Both the position numbers and the translations under genes were made by a program. The notes under the pieces are model-generated. The model ran no database searches and was not told where the DNA came from. It saw nothing but the letters and a program-made list of their open reading frames with translations. A stretch of DNA of 64,000 nucleotides from Cellulosimicrobium composti (GTDB lineage: Bacteria; Actinomycetota; Actinomycetes; Actinomycetales; Cellulomonadaceae): positions 19,082 to 83,081 of the forward strand of contig NZ_WMKA01000013.1 in the NCBI RefSeq assembly GCF_009711085.1, read 5' to 3'. Of the stretch, positions 54,501 through 61,587 are shown in pieces. The first letter of the stretch is position 1. Each line of letters opens with the position of its first letter.

Positions 54501-55288
54501 TCGCGACCACCGTGGCCGTCGCACGGGCCGCGCGGCGCCTCCTGCTGCTCGGCGACCCGCAGCAGCTCCCGCAGGTGAGCCAGGGCCGCCACCCGGAGCC
54601 CGTCGACCGGTCGGCGCTCGGCTGGCTCGCGGACGGGCACGGCGTGCTCCCGCCCGACCGCGGCTACTTCCTGGGGACGACGTGGCGCATGCACCCGCGC
54701 CTCGCGCGCGCCGTCTCGACGCTCGCGTACGAGGGCCGGCTGCGCGCGCACCCGTCGACCGCGGGCCGCCACCTCGACGGGGTCGAGCCCGGCGTCGAGC
54801 AGGTGCTTGTCGAGCACGCCGGGAACTCCGTGCGCTCGCCCGAGGAGGCCGCCGAGGTCGTGCGGCAGGTCGAGCGCGTGCTCGGCCGCACGTGGACGAC
54901 GACGGTCGACGGCGTCGTGCGCGAGCGGCCGCTCGGTCCGGCGGACGTGCTCGTCGTCGCGGCGTACAACGCCCAGGTGTGGGCCGTGCGCGGCGCGCTC
55001 ACGGCCGCCGGGCTTCCCGACGTCGAGGTCGGCACGGTCGACCGGTTCCAGGGCAAGGAGGCGCCCGTCGTCGTCGTGACGCTCGCGGCGTCGTCGGCGC
55101 GCGACGCGTCCCGTGGCCTCGGCTTCCTGCTCTCGCGGAACCGGGTGAACGTCGCGGTCTCGCGCGCGCAGTGGAGCGCGGTCGTCGTGCGCGCGCCCGG
55201 CCTGACCGACGTCCTGCCGCACTCGCCGCGCGGCGTCGAGGAGCTCGGCGCGTTCCTCGCCCTCACCGCCTTGGCGCCGGACGACTGA
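51533..55288 (+). CDS. Dna2-like nuclease-helicase (TM0106-type RecB nuclease fused to SF1 helicase)
   Basis: A 1251-residue fusion. N-terminal PD-(D/E)XK nuclease: GRADFLV, VVETK and the LLQAAAYAD QxxxY motif (about 140-185), framed by Cys45 and Cys51 (CEYRLLC) and Cys255, Cys258, Cys261 (CGRCEDC), which could hold a Fe-S cluster as in Cas4/AddB/Dna2. Middle RNase-H-like domain: DLFFDFEGDP and EYNRYDCVSTL. C-terminal SF1 helicase: GPPGTGKTY, LLVVDEAGQLA, TTWRMHPRLA, TVDRFQGKEAP and RNRVNVAVSRA. The GTG at 51533 is preferred because CGGAGG lies 5 bases before it; the GTG at 51527 overlaps that site. DNA end or flap processing is inferred; a defence role is possible. Confidence 0.88.
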   Translation: MFLVDEPVVRTATATAEPGRPAAGAPPRERVLVHAAGDLVVAAECEYRLLCRLDEQLGRAPRRESAEDALLARATALGARHEREVLASLEAEHGPFDPATGRGVVRVEPPRTASWDELVAAHARTLAAVEAGADVVHQAALFDGTFHGRADFLVRTGTDDAGAARYAVVETKLARRAKVTALLQAAAYADQLLAAGVPVDPEVALVLGTRERTTHRLADLLPVLRARRDRLVRVTAEHVARDARAPWDDPDVLACGRCEDCRAQIEERRDVLLVGGVYESQRARLHAAGIRTIDELAAATDETPVPDGMSASAFARVRRQAALQLGTGPADGTVVWADASGPHELSWRIDDPSPVLALPAPSPGDLFFDFEGDPLWTDAGGTTWGIDYLFGWVERPACPEDRPPFHALWAHDLAAERDALVAFVDHVNARRRVHPDLHVYHYADYERAHLLAIAARHGVYEEEVDDLLRDGVLVDLYAVVRQALHVSDRSRSIKRLEPLYMGDELRTGDVTTGAASVVAYAEYTALRDAGRDAEADDLLRGIAEYNRYDCVSTLRLADWLRSAGAAVADRARAVPGAGTGTAAVAPTGGGADGTPDAATPPHERSSAVALEEEIRQAVGEDRARRGPDESGLALYGAAAGYFRREAKPFWHEHYSRLSLPTDEWLGRRNAFLVEDAVVVSGWEVEPGRRTLSRRLELVGRLPEGSDLRVGVAPFALYDPPLPACARTAADGVRGWLTGASILEAGRRGTPAGERDVLVVREQLPTGAEPFDATPVALTPSPGPSAKPLEAAAEAAARRALATWRDAGTLPRDAATDVLLRRPPRLAGAGDPDGVGGAGDPAGVGLPPVVGDDVVTAVTRAVERLDDSYLAVQGPPGTGKTYVGSHVVAGLVAQGWRVGVVAQSHAVVENMLRAIVLGAGVPRELVAKKVAGDGPSARAVYDEVDGARLAAFATEPGGRVVGGTAWDFAAERLPAGTLDLLVVDEAGQLALATTVAVARAARRLLLLGDPQQLPQVSQGRHPEPVDRSALGWLADGHGVLPPDRGYFLGTTWRMHPRLARAVSTLAYEGRLRAHPSTAGRHLDGVEPGVEQVLVEHAGNSVRSPEEAAEVVRQVERVLGRTWTTTVDGVVRERPLGPADVLVVAAYNAQVWAVRGALTAAGLPDVEVGTVDRFQGKEAPVVVVTLAASSARDASRGLGFLLSRNRVNVAVSRAQWSAVVVRAPGLTDVLPHSPRGVEELGAFLALTALAPDD

Positions 55289-55323
55289 CGCAGACCGGCG
55301 GGCGACCGGCCCCGGACGCACGA

Positions 55324-55352
55324 GTGCCCCCGACCCGAGGGGTCGGGGGCAC
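55324..55352. terminator. bidirectional terminator hairpin
   Basis: GTGCCCCCGACCC (55324-55336) and its exact complement (55340-55352) enclose a 3-base loop. It lies between the convergent helicase and cold-shock genes and is the tightest hairpin in the window. Confidence 0.8.
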
Positions 55353-55406
55353 CCGGTGAACGATCAGGGGGCGCGGCCGTCGAGGGCCGTCACCGCGGAG
55401 ATCGGG

Positions 55407-55610
55407 TCAGAGCGCGCGGATGTTCTCCGCCTGCGGGCCCTTCGGGCCCTGCGTCACGTCGAACTCGACGCGCTGGTTCTCCTCCAGCGTGCGGAAGCCC
55501 TGCGACTGGATCGCGGAGTAGTGCGCGAACACGTCGGCCGAGCCGTCCTCGGGGGCGATGAAGCCGTAGCCCTTCTCGCTGTTGAACCACTTCACGGTTC
55601 CGGTAGCCAT
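55407..55610 (-). CDS. cspA: cold-shock protein
   Basis: A 67-residue CspA-type OB-fold protein that binds single-stranded RNA and DNA. RNP1 is KGYGFIA and RNP2 is VFAHYSA; the opening [14 protein letters not shown] is invariant in the family. It acts as an RNA chaperone. The ATG at 55610 follows AAGGAGTAAC. The 243-bp upstream gap, less GC-rich than its surroundings, probably holds a long untranslated leader, as is common for csp genes. It ends at the shared terminator 55324-55352. Confidence 0.96.
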   Translation of the reverse strand: MATGTVKWFNSEKGYGFIAPEDGSADVFAHYSAIQSQGFRTLEENQRVEFDVTQGPKGPQAENIRAL

Positions 55611-55853
55611 TGTTACTCCTTCAAGAGTGTGGAAACACCCCCCGCGGGCGCAGGGGAGTACATCACGGTGTTCGTCGTCAACTCTTGGGTAACAAGGTCC
55701 GCCGGGCGGCCGCCGCGAGGGCGATCACGTCGACGCGAGGACAAGCGAGGCACTGCAATCTCGGAGACAACCGTACAGGGTATGCCCGGACTTGGCCATG
55801 GTCCTTTCCCGAGTCGTGTCGGGAGCCCGGCCGGGCGCGGCGAGCCCCGCAGG
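55611..55853. promoter_or_regulatory. cold-shock gene leader and promoter region
   Basis: A 243-bp noncoding region of lower GC content upstream of the leftward cold-shock gene. AT-rich patches near 55670-55690 and 55755-55785 are the only promoter-like parts; I cannot name -35/-10 boxes with confidence. It also contains the end of the leftward F420-type gene's transcript. Confidence 0.35.
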
Positions 55854-56330
55854 TCAGCGCCCGAGCGTCGTGACCTCCACGACGGGGACGACGCGCCGCC
55901 AGTCCGGCTCCCCGCGCTCGGCGGCGAGCGGCTCGGCCCACTCGCGGAGCACCGGCTCCAGCATCGCCCACCCCTGGGCGTGCCCGTCCGCGTACCCGCG
56001 CAGGAGGCCCGCGCCGACCTCGGGAGGCAGGACGCGCGTCGTGGCCCGGACGCCGCGCCGCCGCCCCGTCCAAACGAGGACGCGCGGGTCGGCGACGACG
56101 TTGCGGTACCACTGCGACCGCGGGCCGAGCCCCGCGACCACGACCCACGTGCCCGGCGCGGGCCGGTCCACGACCTCCAGCACGACGTACCGCGTCGCCC
56201 CCGTCGTCCGGCCCCGGTGCGCGAGCATCAGCAGGCGGCTGCCGGCGAGGGTGCCGAGGCCGGACCGGAAGAGCGCGATCGGTGCGCGGACGAACCAGCG
56301 GGCGTGCAGGAGACGGGACGCGAGGGGCAT
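55854..56330 (-). CDS. second deazaflavin (F420)-dependent nitroreductase-family protein
   Basis: A 158-residue Ddn/DUF385-family protein: SRLLMLAHRGRTTGATRYVVLEVVD (about 38-62) corresponds to the HTVGRRSG block of the protein at 7161-7634, and VVVAGLGPRSQWYRNVVADPRVLVW (about 70-95) to its ligand block. It binds F420 or a related cofactor in known relatives; substrate unknown. The ATG at 56330 starts MPLASRLLH. It is leftward, with the cold-shock gene 243 bp beyond. Confidence 0.82.
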   Translation of the reverse strand: MPLASRLLHARWFVRAPIALFRSGLGTLAGSRLLMLAHRGRTTGATRYVVLEVVDRPAPGTWVVVAGLGPRSQWYRNVVADPRVLVWTGRRRGVRATTRVLPPEVGAGLLRGYADGHAQGWAMLEPVLREWAEPLAAERGEPDWRRVVPVVEVTTLGR

Positions 56331-56569
56331 CGTCCGACGGTAGTCCTGGGCCCGGGAACGGCACATCCGTACCGTCCACGGAACGAAACGAGACCCTTGC
56401 GTTACGAGTCGGTAACAACTCGCTGCGCCCCAGGAAATCCGATCCGCCTACGTTCGCGTCACCCAGGAACGCGGAGGGCGCCACCTCCCGCGGATTCGTG
56501 GCTCCGGAGCCCGGCGGGACGCCCCGCGGGACCTCGGACGACACGTCCGCGCGAAGGTTTCGTCCCCTC

Positions 56570-56583
56570 GTGACCTGTGTCAC
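56570..56583. promoter_or_regulatory. CRP/GlxR-like site upstream of livK
   Basis: GTGACCTGTGTCAC fits the GTGA-N6-TCAC core of CRP and GlxR sites (TGTGA-N6-TCACA). It lies 95 bp before the livK ATG. This suggests cAMP-type global control of branched-chain amino-acid uptake. Confidence 0.5.
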
Positions 56584-56584
56584 T

Positions 56585-56614
56585 ATTCAGCACGCTATTC
56601 AGTGTTGAATTCAG
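56585..56614 (+). repeat. three ATTCAG direct repeats with 12-bp period
   Basis: ATTCAG occurs at 56585, 56597 and 56609, exactly 12 bp apart, directly after the CRP-like site. The middle copy is also half of the perfect inverted repeat ATTCA-GTGT-TGAAT (56597-56610). The stretch is far more AT-rich than its surroundings, and the last copy ends 64 bp before the livK ATG. Confidence 0.7.
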
Positions 56615-56678
56615 CGATCGACCGCGGGGACATGCGGCTCTCGGGCCCTCCGCGGGGATCAGGACCACGGAGGTTGGC

Positions 56679-57932
56679 ATGCATCGCACAGCACGACGGG
56701 CGAGCGGGGGTGCCGCGCTGCTCCTCGCGGCCACCCTCGTCCTCACCGCCTGCGGTCCCCAGTCCCAGGGCGGCGGAGGCGACGAGACGACCGGGACGTC
56801 GACCGAGACCGACGACGGCGGCTCGACCGAGCTCAGCATCGTCCCCTCGGTCCAGATCGACATCGAGGGCGCCGAGGTCGAGGCGACCGAGGGCGGCGAC
56901 CCGGCCGACCCGGCCGGCGACGGCAGCGCCGAGTGCGCCGAGGGCACGGCGATCGCGATGGCCGGTGCCCTCACGGGCCCGAACGCCGCGCTCGGCCTCA
57001 ACATCCTCTACGGGGCGCAGCTCGCGGTGGACGAGTTCAACGCGGCGAACCCCGGGTGCCAGGTGACGATCAAGGAGTTCGACACCGAGGGCGACCCGCA
57101 GAAGGCGACCCAGGTCGCGCCGCAGATCGTCGGCGACGCGTCCGTGCTCGGCCTCCTCGGTCCAGCGTTCTCCGGCGAGACCGCGGCCACCGGCGACGTC
57201 TTCAGCCAGGCGGGCCTGCTGTCGCTCAGCGCGTCGGCCACGAACCCCGACCTGACGAAGAACGGCTGGACGAACTTCTTCCGCGGCCTCGCGAACGACG
57301 CCGTCCAGGGCCCGTCGGTCGCGAAGTACCTCGTCAACACGAAGAGCTTCGGCAGCGTCTGCGTCGTCTCCGACAACTCGGACTACGGCATCGGGCTCGC
57401 CCAGCAGATCACCGAGGGTCTCGGTGACGCGGCGAACGACGAGTGCGCCGCCGAGGTCAAGACGGGCGACAAGGACTTCTCCGCGGCCGTCCAGATCATC
57501 TCGGGCGCCGACGCCGACGCCGTGTTCTACGCCGGCTACTACGCGGAGGCCGCGCCGTTCGTCCAGCAGCTGCGCGACGGCGGCGTCGACATCCCGTTCG
57601 TCTCGGCGGACGGCACCAACGACCCGCAGTTCGTCTCGCAGGCCGGCGCCTCGTCCGAGGGCGCGATCCTGTCCTGCCCGTGCGGCCCCGCGCCGGACGA
57701 CTTCGCGGCGGCGTACGAGGAGTCGGCCGGCCAGGCGCCGGGCGTCTACTCGGTCGAGGGCTACGACCTCGCGACGATCATGCTCTCGGGCATCGCGTCG
57801 GGCGTCGCGGACCGTGCCGGCCTGATCGACTACGTGGCGAACTACTCCGGTGACGGCCTGGCTCGCACCTACGAGTGGGACTCCGCGGGCGAGCTCGCCG
57901 CGGCGCTCATCTGGATCTACGAGGTCCAGTAG
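56679..57932 (+). CDS. livK: branched-chain amino-acid ABC transporter binding lipoprotein
   Basis: A 417-residue periplasmic-binding-protein of the LivK/Leu-Ile-Val type (peripla_BP_6). The signal peptide ends in the lipobox LVLTAC (Cys about 25), followed by an acidic Gly/Thr/Glu linker of about 60 residues. TAIAMAGALTGPNAALGLNILYGAQLAVDEFNA is the standard first strand-helix, and VLGLLGPAFSGETAATGDVFSQAGLLSLSASATNP the ligand-site block. It delivers branched-chain amino acids, or a related compound, to LivHM. ATG at 56679. First gene of livKHMGF. Confidence 0.92.
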   Translation: MHRTARRASGGAALLLAATLVLTACGPQSQGGGGDETTGTSTETDDGGSTELSIVPSVQIDIEGAEVEATEGGDPADPAGDGSAECAEGTAIAMAGALTGPNAALGLNILYGAQLAVDEFNAANPGCQVTIKEFDTEGDPQKATQVAPQIVGDASVLGLLGPAFSGETAATGDVFSQAGLLSLSASATNPDLTKNGWTNFFRGLANDAVQGPSVAKYLVNTKSFGSVCVVSDNSDYGIGLAQQITEGLGDAANDECAAEVKTGDKDFSAAVQIISGADADAVFYAGYYAEAAPFVQQLRDGGVDIPFVSADGTNDPQFVSQAGASSEGAILSCPCGPAPDDFAAAYEESAGQAPGVYSVEGYDLATIMLSGIASGVADRAGLIDYVANYSGDGLARTYEWDSAGELAAALIWIYEVQ

Positions 57933-57939
57933 TCCGCCG

Positions 57940-58006
57940 ACGACGGGCGCCCCGCCCCGACGCCCCCGCGCACCGCGCGGGGGCCGCCGGGCGGGGCGCC
58001 CGTCGT
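57940..58006 (+). terminator. 18-bp attenuator-like hairpin between livK and livH
   Basis: The arm 57940-57957 pairs perfectly with 57989-58006, with an inner GC-rich stem in the loop. Placed between binding-protein and permease genes, it probably reduces expression of the membrane subunits relative to livK. Confidence 0.7.
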
Positions 58007-58046
58007 GGACCACGACCTCGTACCCCCAGCAGAACCAGGGAGCGTC

Positions 58047-59105
58047 ATGCCCGCTCTTGCAGAAGCGCTGGTCCACAGCGCGACCGCCGGACCCCTCGTC
58101 CACCAGTCCCTCATCGACTTCAACCTCGCCGGCCTCGGCCGGAACTTCTGGGGCCTCACCATCGAGGGCCTCACCTACGGCGCGATCTACGCGCTCGTGG
58201 CCGTCGGCTACACGCTCGTCTACGGCGTGCTGCGGCTCATCAACTTCGCCCACTCCGAGGTCTTCATGCTCGGCATGTTCGGGCAGTACGCGACCCTCCT
58301 GCTCCTGGGCTTCTACCCGAGCGGGAACGCGTACGACAAGGGGATCCTGCTCACCGTGCTGTACCTGGGCATCGCGATGCTCGGCGGCATGATCGTCGCG
58401 GGCGGCACCGCCGTCGGGCTCGAGCGCGTGGCGTACCGCCCGCTGCGCAAGCGCGGCGCGCCCTCCCTCGTGTTCCTCATCACCGCGATCGGCATGTCCT
58501 TCGTGCTGCAGGAGTTCGTGCACTTCGTGCTCCCCAAGCTCACGGGTGGCACGCTCGGCGGCGTCAACGCCCAGCAGCCGATCCGGCTCGTGCAGCCCGA
58601 GGTGCAGTTCACGATCGGCGGCGCGCCCGTCACGAACGTCACGCTCGTGATCATCCTGTCGGCGCTCGTCCTCGCGCTCGCGACGGACCTGTTCATCAAC
58701 CGCACCAAGTTCGGCCGCGGCATCCGCGCCGTCGCGCAGGACCCGGTGACGGCGACACTCATGGGCGTCTCGCGCGAGCGTGTGATCATGCTGACGTTCC
58801 TCATCGGCGGCATCCTCGCGGGCGCCGCCGCGCTGCTGTACACGCTGCGCGTCCCCAACGGGATCATCTACTCCGGCGGGTTCATCCTCGGCATCAAGGC
58901 GTTCTCCGCCGCGGTGCTCGGTGGCATCGGCAACCTGCGCGGCGCGCTGCTCGGTGGTCTGCTGCTCGGCGTCATGGAGAACTACGGCCAGGTGGTCTTC
59001 GGCACGGAGTGGCGCGACGTCGTCGCCTTCGTGCTCCTGATCGTCGTCCTGATGTTCCGCCCGACGGGCATCCTCGGGGAGTCGCTGGGGAGGGCCCGCG
59101 CATGA
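58047..59105 (+). CDS. livH: branched-chain amino-acid ABC permease
   Basis: A 352-residue membrane protein of the LivH type with about eight helices. The family block GLTYGAIYALVAVGYTLVYGVLRLINFAHSEVFMLG begins near residue 40, and AVAQDPVTATLMGVSRERVIMLTFLIGGILAGAAALL is the ATPase-contact EAA region. The ATG at 58047 follows CCAGGGAG. It overlaps livM by 4 bases (ATGA). Confidence 0.94.
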   Translation: MPALAEALVHSATAGPLVHQSLIDFNLAGLGRNFWGLTIEGLTYGAIYALVAVGYTLVYGVLRLINFAHSEVFMLGMFGQYATLLLLGFYPSGNAYDKGILLTVLYLGIAMLGGMIVAGGTAVGLERVAYRPLRKRGAPSLVFLITAIGMSFVLQEFVHFVLPKLTGGTLGGVNAQQPIRLVQPEVQFTIGGAPVTNVTLVIILSALVLALATDLFINRTKFGRGIRAVAQDPVTATLMGVSRERVIMLTFLIGGILAGAAALLYTLRVPNGIIYSGGFILGIKAFSAAVLGGIGNLRGALLGGLLLGVMENYGQVVFGTEWRDVVAFVLLIVVLMFRPTGILGESLGRARA

Positions 59106-60514
59106 GCACCTCGACACCTGCACCGCAGCCCTCGTCGTCGGGGGCACCCACGTCGATGCCGCCGGCCGGCCGCGTCGCGACGAAGGACCGCCCGCACGGC
59201 GGCGTCGGCGACCGCCTCCGCCTCTGGTGGGACGCGCTCCCGCGCCCGACGCAGTGGCTCGTCGGCGTGCCGTTCGTCCTCTTCATGGCGCTCGTGCCGA
59301 TCCTCAACATCCCGGTGCTCACGACGGTCGGGACGAACTTCGGCGGCGTCATGGCCCAGTTCGGGATGATCGCGCTCATCGCGATCGGCCTGAACGTCGT
59401 CGTGGGCCAGGCCGGCCTGCTCGACCTCGGGTACGTCGGCTTCTACGCGATCGGCGCGTACACGGTCGCGATCCTCACGAGCCCCGACAGCCCCTGGAAC
59501 CAGGCGGGCGAGGGGCACTGGCTCGGGCGCGAGTGGGCATGGCTCGCGGCGCTGCCGGTCGCGATCGCGATCACGTCGCTCTCCGGCCTCATCCTCGGGT
59601 CGCCGACGCTGCGTCTGCGCGGCGACTACCTCGCGATCGTCACGCTCGGCTTCGGCGAGATCGTGCGCCTCCTCGCGGACAACCTCGACGAGCTCACGGG
59701 CGGCGGCCAGGGCCTGCGCGGCGTGGCCTACCCGCGGCTCGGCGTGACGGAGGACCTGCCGAACGGCGTGTTCTCCGCGGGCAACGCGGCGGGCACGCTC
59801 AACTCGGGCGTCTGGTGGTACTGGCTCAGCCTCGTCTTCATCGTCATCTCGCTCCTGTTCGTCGGGAACCTCGAGCGCTCGCGCGTCGGGCGCGCGTGGG
59901 TCGCGATCCGCGAGGACGAGGACGCGGCCGAGATCATGGGCGTGCCGACGTTCCGCTTCAAGCTCTGGGCGTTCGTCATCGGCGCGTCGATCGGCGGCGT
60001 CGCGGGGGCGCTCTACGCCGGGCAGGTCCAGTTCGTCATCCCGACGAACTTCAACGTCATCAACTCGGTCCTCTTCCTGTGCGCCGTCGTGCTCGGCGGC
60101 CAGGGGAACAAGCTCGGGGTCATCCTCGGCGCGTTCATCATCGTGTACGTGCCGAACTTCTTCCTCGGCCGCACCGAGCTGTTCGGCATCCCGATCAACG
60201 GCAACGAGATCGCGAGCTACCGGTACCTGTTCTTCGGTCTCGCGCTGGTCGTGCTCATGATCTTCCGACCGCAGGGACTCATCCCCGTCCGGCAGAAGCT
60301 GCTCACGTACGGGCGCGAGCTCTACGTGGCGGCGCGGCGCTCCGCGCACGTGGTCGCCCCGCGCGGCGGGTCCGACGGCGGCGCGCGTCCGGGCACCCCG
60401 GCCGTCGCGACCGCGTCCGGCGGCGCGGGAGGGGCCGCTCCCGTCGCGGGAGGACCGACGGCCGACGGGCCCGGGACGGCCCGGAGCACGACGAACGAGG
60501 AGGAGACCCGATGA
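59102..60514 (+). CDS. livM: branched-chain amino-acid ABC permease
   Basis: A 470-residue LivM-type permease with eight to ten helices: NVVVGQAGLLDLGYVGFYAIGAYT is the family hallmark, and WVAIREDEDAAEIMGVPTFRFKLWAFVIGASIGGVAGALYAGQ the EAA region. A 45-residue disordered head and a 55-residue Gly/Ala/Pro tail are longer than in most relatives. Coupled by ATGA overlaps to livH upstream and livG downstream. It pairs with LivH to form the channel. Confidence 0.94.
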   Translation: MSTSTPAPQPSSSGAPTSMPPAGRVATKDRPHGGVGDRLRLWWDALPRPTQWLVGVPFVLFMALVPILNIPVLTTVGTNFGGVMAQFGMIALIAIGLNVVVGQAGLLDLGYVGFYAIGAYTVAILTSPDSPWNQAGEGHWLGREWAWLAALPVAIAITSLSGLILGSPTLRLRGDYLAIVTLGFGEIVRLLADNLDELTGGGQGLRGVAYPRLGVTEDLPNGVFSAGNAAGTLNSGVWWYWLSLVFIVISLLFVGNLERSRVGRAWVAIREDEDAAEIMGVPTFRFKLWAFVIGASIGGVAGALYAGQVQFVIPTNFNVINSVLFLCAVVLGGQGNKLGVILGAFIIVYVPNFFLGRTELFGIPINGNEIASYRYLFFGLALVVLMIFRPQGLIPVRQKLLTYGRELYVAARRSAHVVAPRGGSDGGARPGTPAVATASGGAGGAAPVAGGPTADGPGTARSTTNEEETR

Positions 60515-61587
60515 GCACCCACGACCCGGGCGGGATCGGGGCGGGCGGCGAGCACGGGGACGAGCACCTCGCGGCGTCGGGCCGCGCCGACTCCTCGCGC
60601 GCGGACCTGTACATGCCGGGCGCCGTCCTGGAGGAGCCGGCGATCGTCGACGTCGCGGAGGTGCGGCCCGAGCTCGCCAACCCGGACCTCGTCGACGCGA
60701 TGGTCGCGCCGGACCGCACGGTCCGCGCGAAGGTCGGCGAGCCGCTGCTCCAGATGGAGAACGTCACCGTGCAGTTCGGCGGGCTCGTGGCGCTGGACGA
60801 CGTGACGTTCGAGATCCGGCGCGGCGAGATCCTCGGCCTCATCGGCCCCAACGGCGCGGGCAAGACGACGGCGTTCAACGCGATGACCGGCGTCTACCGC
60901 CCCACCAAGGGGCAGGTCGTGTTCGACGGCACGCCCGTGGGCAAGCTCAAGCGCTACCGGATCACGCAGCGCGGCATCGCGCGCACGTTCCAGAACATCC
61001 GCCTGTTCAACGAGATGACGGCGCTCGAGAACGTCGTCGTCGGCTCGGACGCGCGGCACCGCACGTCGGTCCCCGGCGCGCTGTTCCGCACGCCGCGGCA
61101 CCGGCGCGAGGAGCGCGACGCGATCGACCGCGCGATGGCGCTGCTCGAGTTCGTGGGCGTCGGCGGCCGGGCCACGGAGAAGGCGCGCAACCTCTCCTAC
61201 GGCGACCAGCGCCGTCTGGAGATCGCGCGCGCCCTCGCGACCGAGCCCAAGCTCCTGTGCCTCGACGAGCCCGCGGCGGGCTTCAACCCGGCGGAGAAGG
61301 AGGCCCTCATGGACCTCATCCGCCACATCCGCGACGACGGGTACACCGTGCTGCTCATCGAGCACGACATGCGCCTGGTCCGTGGGGTCACGGACCGGAT
61401 CGTCGTGCTGGAGTTCGGGCGGGTCATCGCGGACGGCACGCCCGACGAGGTGACGAACGACCCCAAGGTCATCGCCGCCTACCTGGGCGTGCCCGACGAG
61501 GAGCTGGCCGCCGCGGAGGGCGGCACGGGCGCCGACGCGCCCGCCGCCCCGACGACCGAAGGAGGCAGCGGCGATGCCTCTGCTTGA
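60511..61587 (+). CDS. livG: branched-chain amino-acid ABC ATPase with N-terminal extension
   Basis: A 358-residue LivG-type ATPase: Walker A GPNGAGKTT, Q-loop GIARTFQNIRLFNEMTALENV, signature LSYGDQRRLEIARALATEP, Walker B LLCLDEPAAGFNPAE and switch His LLIEHDMRLV. The ABC domain starts only at about residue 80; the usual LivG starts a few residues before it. The extra head is acidic and Gly/Asp-rich (GGEHGDEHLAASGRADSSR...). Coupled to livM by ATGA, and its last 14 bases overlap livF. Confidence 0.94.
   Translation: MSTHDPGGIGAGGEHGDEHLAASGRADSSRADLYMPGAVLEEPAIVDVAEVRPELANPDLVDAMVAPDRTVRAKVGEPLLQMENVTVQFGGLVALDDVTFEIRRGEILGLIGPNGAGKTTAFNAMTGVYRPTKGQVVFDGTPVGKLKRYRITQRGIARTFQNIRLFNEMTALENVVVGSDARHRTSVPGALFRTPRHRREERDAIDRAMALLEFVGVGGRATEKARNLSYGDQRRLEIARALATEPKLLCLDEPAAGFNPAEKEALMDLIRHIRDDGYTVLLIEHDMRLVRGVTDRIVVLEFGRVIADGTPDEVTNDPKVIAAYLGVPDEELAAAEGGTGADAPAAPTTEGGSGDASA

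Larger units (their letters stand above)
56331..56678. promoter_or_regulatory. divergent control region upstream of livK
   Basis: A 348-bp gap between the F420-type gene and livK. It contains GTTAC-N6-GTAAC (56401-56416), a CRP/GlxR-like site (56570-56583) and three ATTCAG repeats (56585-56614), listed separately. The rest, 56420-56565, shows no gene or clear hairpin. Confidence 0.5.

Noticed and set aside
50423-55321. A 1632-codon leftward frame across the nuclease-helicase
   Set aside because: Composition is Arg/Gly/Pro-rich without motifs, and it is antisense to a protein with complete helicase and nuclease motifs.
56401-56416. GTTAC-N6-GTAAC as a regulator site
   Set aside because: Symmetric but short. 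It lies over 260 bp before livK and only about 70 bp from the F420-type gene start, with no matching second copy, so it is noted without a claim.
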